Shown: positions 62,475 to 64,000 of the stretch, piece after piece
How the letters are laid out: each line of letters opens with the position of its first letter
Position numbering within the stretch: position 1 is the stretch's first letter
From: Brasenia schreberi
Lineage: Eukaryota > Streptophyta > Magnoliopsida > Nymphaeales > Cabombaceae
Reading direction: 5' to 3'
Assembly: GCA_036023115.1 (NCBI GenBank)
Contig: JAYKKT010000064.1
Location: 2,041,501 to 2,105,500, forward strand
DNA length: 64,000 nt
Made by a program: the position numbers and the translations under genes
Notes under the pieces: model-generated
The model's input: the letters and a program-made list of their open reading frames with translations, nothing else
The model's database searches: none
Told to the model about the DNA's origin: nothing

Positions 62475-64000
62475 CAGTGTTGTTCGATGTGTATCGTATC
62501 GTGTATTGTTTTGATCCACGATATGATACATATGGTTATGTATCACTTTATATTATTTTTTAATATTAAAAAAATTAAAAAAAATTAAGAAAAATCACGT
62601 AAATTAAAAACAATTTATATAATACATAAGTTTGATACATATTCATCAATCACCATTCAATTTTCAATGTATAAAACCTTTAGGCAGTACATCTTTAGTA
62701 AAATTACAATTTTAATAATTGAAAAAAGGATAACATTTATATATTGTAATCAGGATCAAACAAGTCCCCGTCTAGTATGGGAAAAGGCTTAGTTGTTGTT
62801 GTTGTTGTTGTTGTTGTAATCAGGATCAACTAAATAATCTTCATTTTCTCCTCATTGTTCAATATTATCACCACCTTCAGCTTCAAAATCATCATCCCTT
62901 TATGTGGTTGTGTACCTTCCAAATTAATTCATTGAATGTCTTCTTCATTTAGGAGTGTATTTGCTTCACTATATCCCATAATCTACTTCTCTAAAATATC
63001 AAAATTGTTCAGACTTATTGGATCAAATTGGTTCTCCTCCTTATTTAACTTTGTTAATTGCATGCAAGAAAGATAAGTAAATAATATTAATAATAAAATA
63101 AAATAAAATATTAAATTGAATACTTAATTACTAACTAACCATTTATTACCTTTGTCAGAGCCGCATGTTGTAACAGAAGAAAACTAGGTCATTGAGCTGC
63201 TTATGTTCCAACCTATTGCGCTTTTTTGTTTGAATATATTTAAATATACTCTAATTTCTTTTCCAACCAGTTACTATAGGTTTGACTTAGAACTCTTATT
63301 GCAAAATCTCTCAGGTTTGGACAATTACTTCAACATCTAATAGAAAAAAACAAACATAAAGAGTTATTTCACAATAAATATAAGAAACTTAAATATTACG
63401 ATAAATGGCTACAGACAAAATCTCTCTGGTTTTATGTGCATATTATTACTGTTGTTAATGGCTACAGACAAGTTTATGAAGTGAAGAATATTATCATAGA
63501 TCCTCGTCTCTCGATGTATAGCATAGGCTCTACTCTCATCAGAGATCAATCTGTTTATACAATCAATGATACCTCGATTAACCTCATCGTCCCTTTTAAA
63601 GCTTGCAGAATACCTAAATGTTGAATTTATGTAGTAGGTTGTTGCATGAATAGGTTTATGCAATTGATTATTTCATCCATTATTAATAATATTCCACACG
63701 GGCACATAATCTCTTTCTTCCATTAAAATTACTTCTAATAGCTTCAGTAGCTCTTTCTTCTATTAAAATTACTTCTAATACTTCCAATAGCTTCATTAGC
63801 CCTATCCATAGTTTCATAAAGATATCCCATAAATGACTTATTATCACTGTCAGTCACTCTCAAAACTTTGACTAAAGAATATGTGATCCTTAATAGTGTA
63901 ACGCACAAGTTCCAAAATGTACTCATAAAGACCGTTTTTGAAATCTCATTCAATTTTTTATTCCTTCTATTTTGAGGCAACTCTGCAAATTGTTGTTACT
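62475..64000 (-). mobile_element. hAT (DUF659-type) transposon relic, runs off window
   Basis: Terminal-like CAGTGTTGTTCGAT starts at 62475 and is followed by GTATCGTATCG-rich subterminal sequence. On the reverse strand two transposase pieces are open: 63980-63744 (LVKVLRVTDSDNKSFMGYLY, ETMDRANEAI) and 63663-63409 (MHKPIHATTYYINSTFRYS, RDDEVNRGIIDCINRLI). These are the same domain as in the hAT relic at 21390-28846. A short frame break separates them. The 8 bases before 62475 are gttatatg, which should recur at the other end if this is the terminus. Confidence 0.75.
62760..62814 (+). mobile_element. 55-bp RTE tail insertion with 15-bp TSD
   Basis: Only the last roughly 30 nt of RTE and its (TTG)n tail, flanked by the perfect repeat tgtaatcaggatcaa (62745-62759 and 62815-62829). 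It lies inside the hAT relic. Confidence 0.85.

Overview
This window is nuclear DNA of a flowering plant. It carries a plastid-type carbamoyl-phosphate synthase large subunit with a transit peptide, a LOB-domain transcription factor, an RNase H-RBR ubiquitin ligase, a serine carboxypeptidase-like (SCPL) gene and the last exon of a mitochondrial TIM14 gene. All are interrupted by AT-rich introns and surrounded by degenerate transposons and long (TA)n, (GA)n and (CA)n microsatellites. The species cannot be fixed from the sequence; nothing looks grass-like.

Layout. 1-2632: reverse copy of an RTE-clade LINE. 2633-5500: repeat-rich intergenic DNA with a SINE. 5572-11825 (+): SCPL gene with eight exons and an open 476-residue frame, but the catalytic Ser and His are replaced. 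11830-14990: AT-rich intergenic DNA. 14994-17285 (-): a C/D-box snoRNA cluster with U27-like and U80 snoRNAs, a third guide and three paralogues of a fourth, with telo-box motifs upstream. 17300-29870: a transposon-dominated block with a DNA transposon (T1), RTE copies, and a hAT relic split by three RTE-family insertions. 34968-29870 (-): RNase H-RBR E3 ligase, whose second intron holds three transposons. 35000-39200: repeats. 40476-39248 (-): LBD1/LBD11-like gene with a SINE fragment in its intron. 40600-50170: repeats, microsatellites, a tRNA-like sequence, an RTE copy and a MITE. 56844-50171 (-): CARB in three exons. 57000-61870: an L1-like remnant, a mini-RTE, SINE and microsatellites. 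62031-61875 (-): last exon of TIM14. 62475-64000 (-): a second hAT relic running off the window.

The genes are ordinary single loci and do not form a pathway together. The most notable points are the full-length but apparently non-catalytic SCPL, the snoRNA cluster with its partly decayed duplicate units, about 15 RTE-family insertions, two of them 160-180 bp elements made of the two RTE ends with their own target-site duplications, a tRNA-derived SINE family, a two-copy DNA transposon family with perfect 8-bp target-site duplications, and a hAT MITE whose ends resemble the hAT relic at the right edge. Exon borders were set by eye from splice sites and family alignment from memory; no database search was run.
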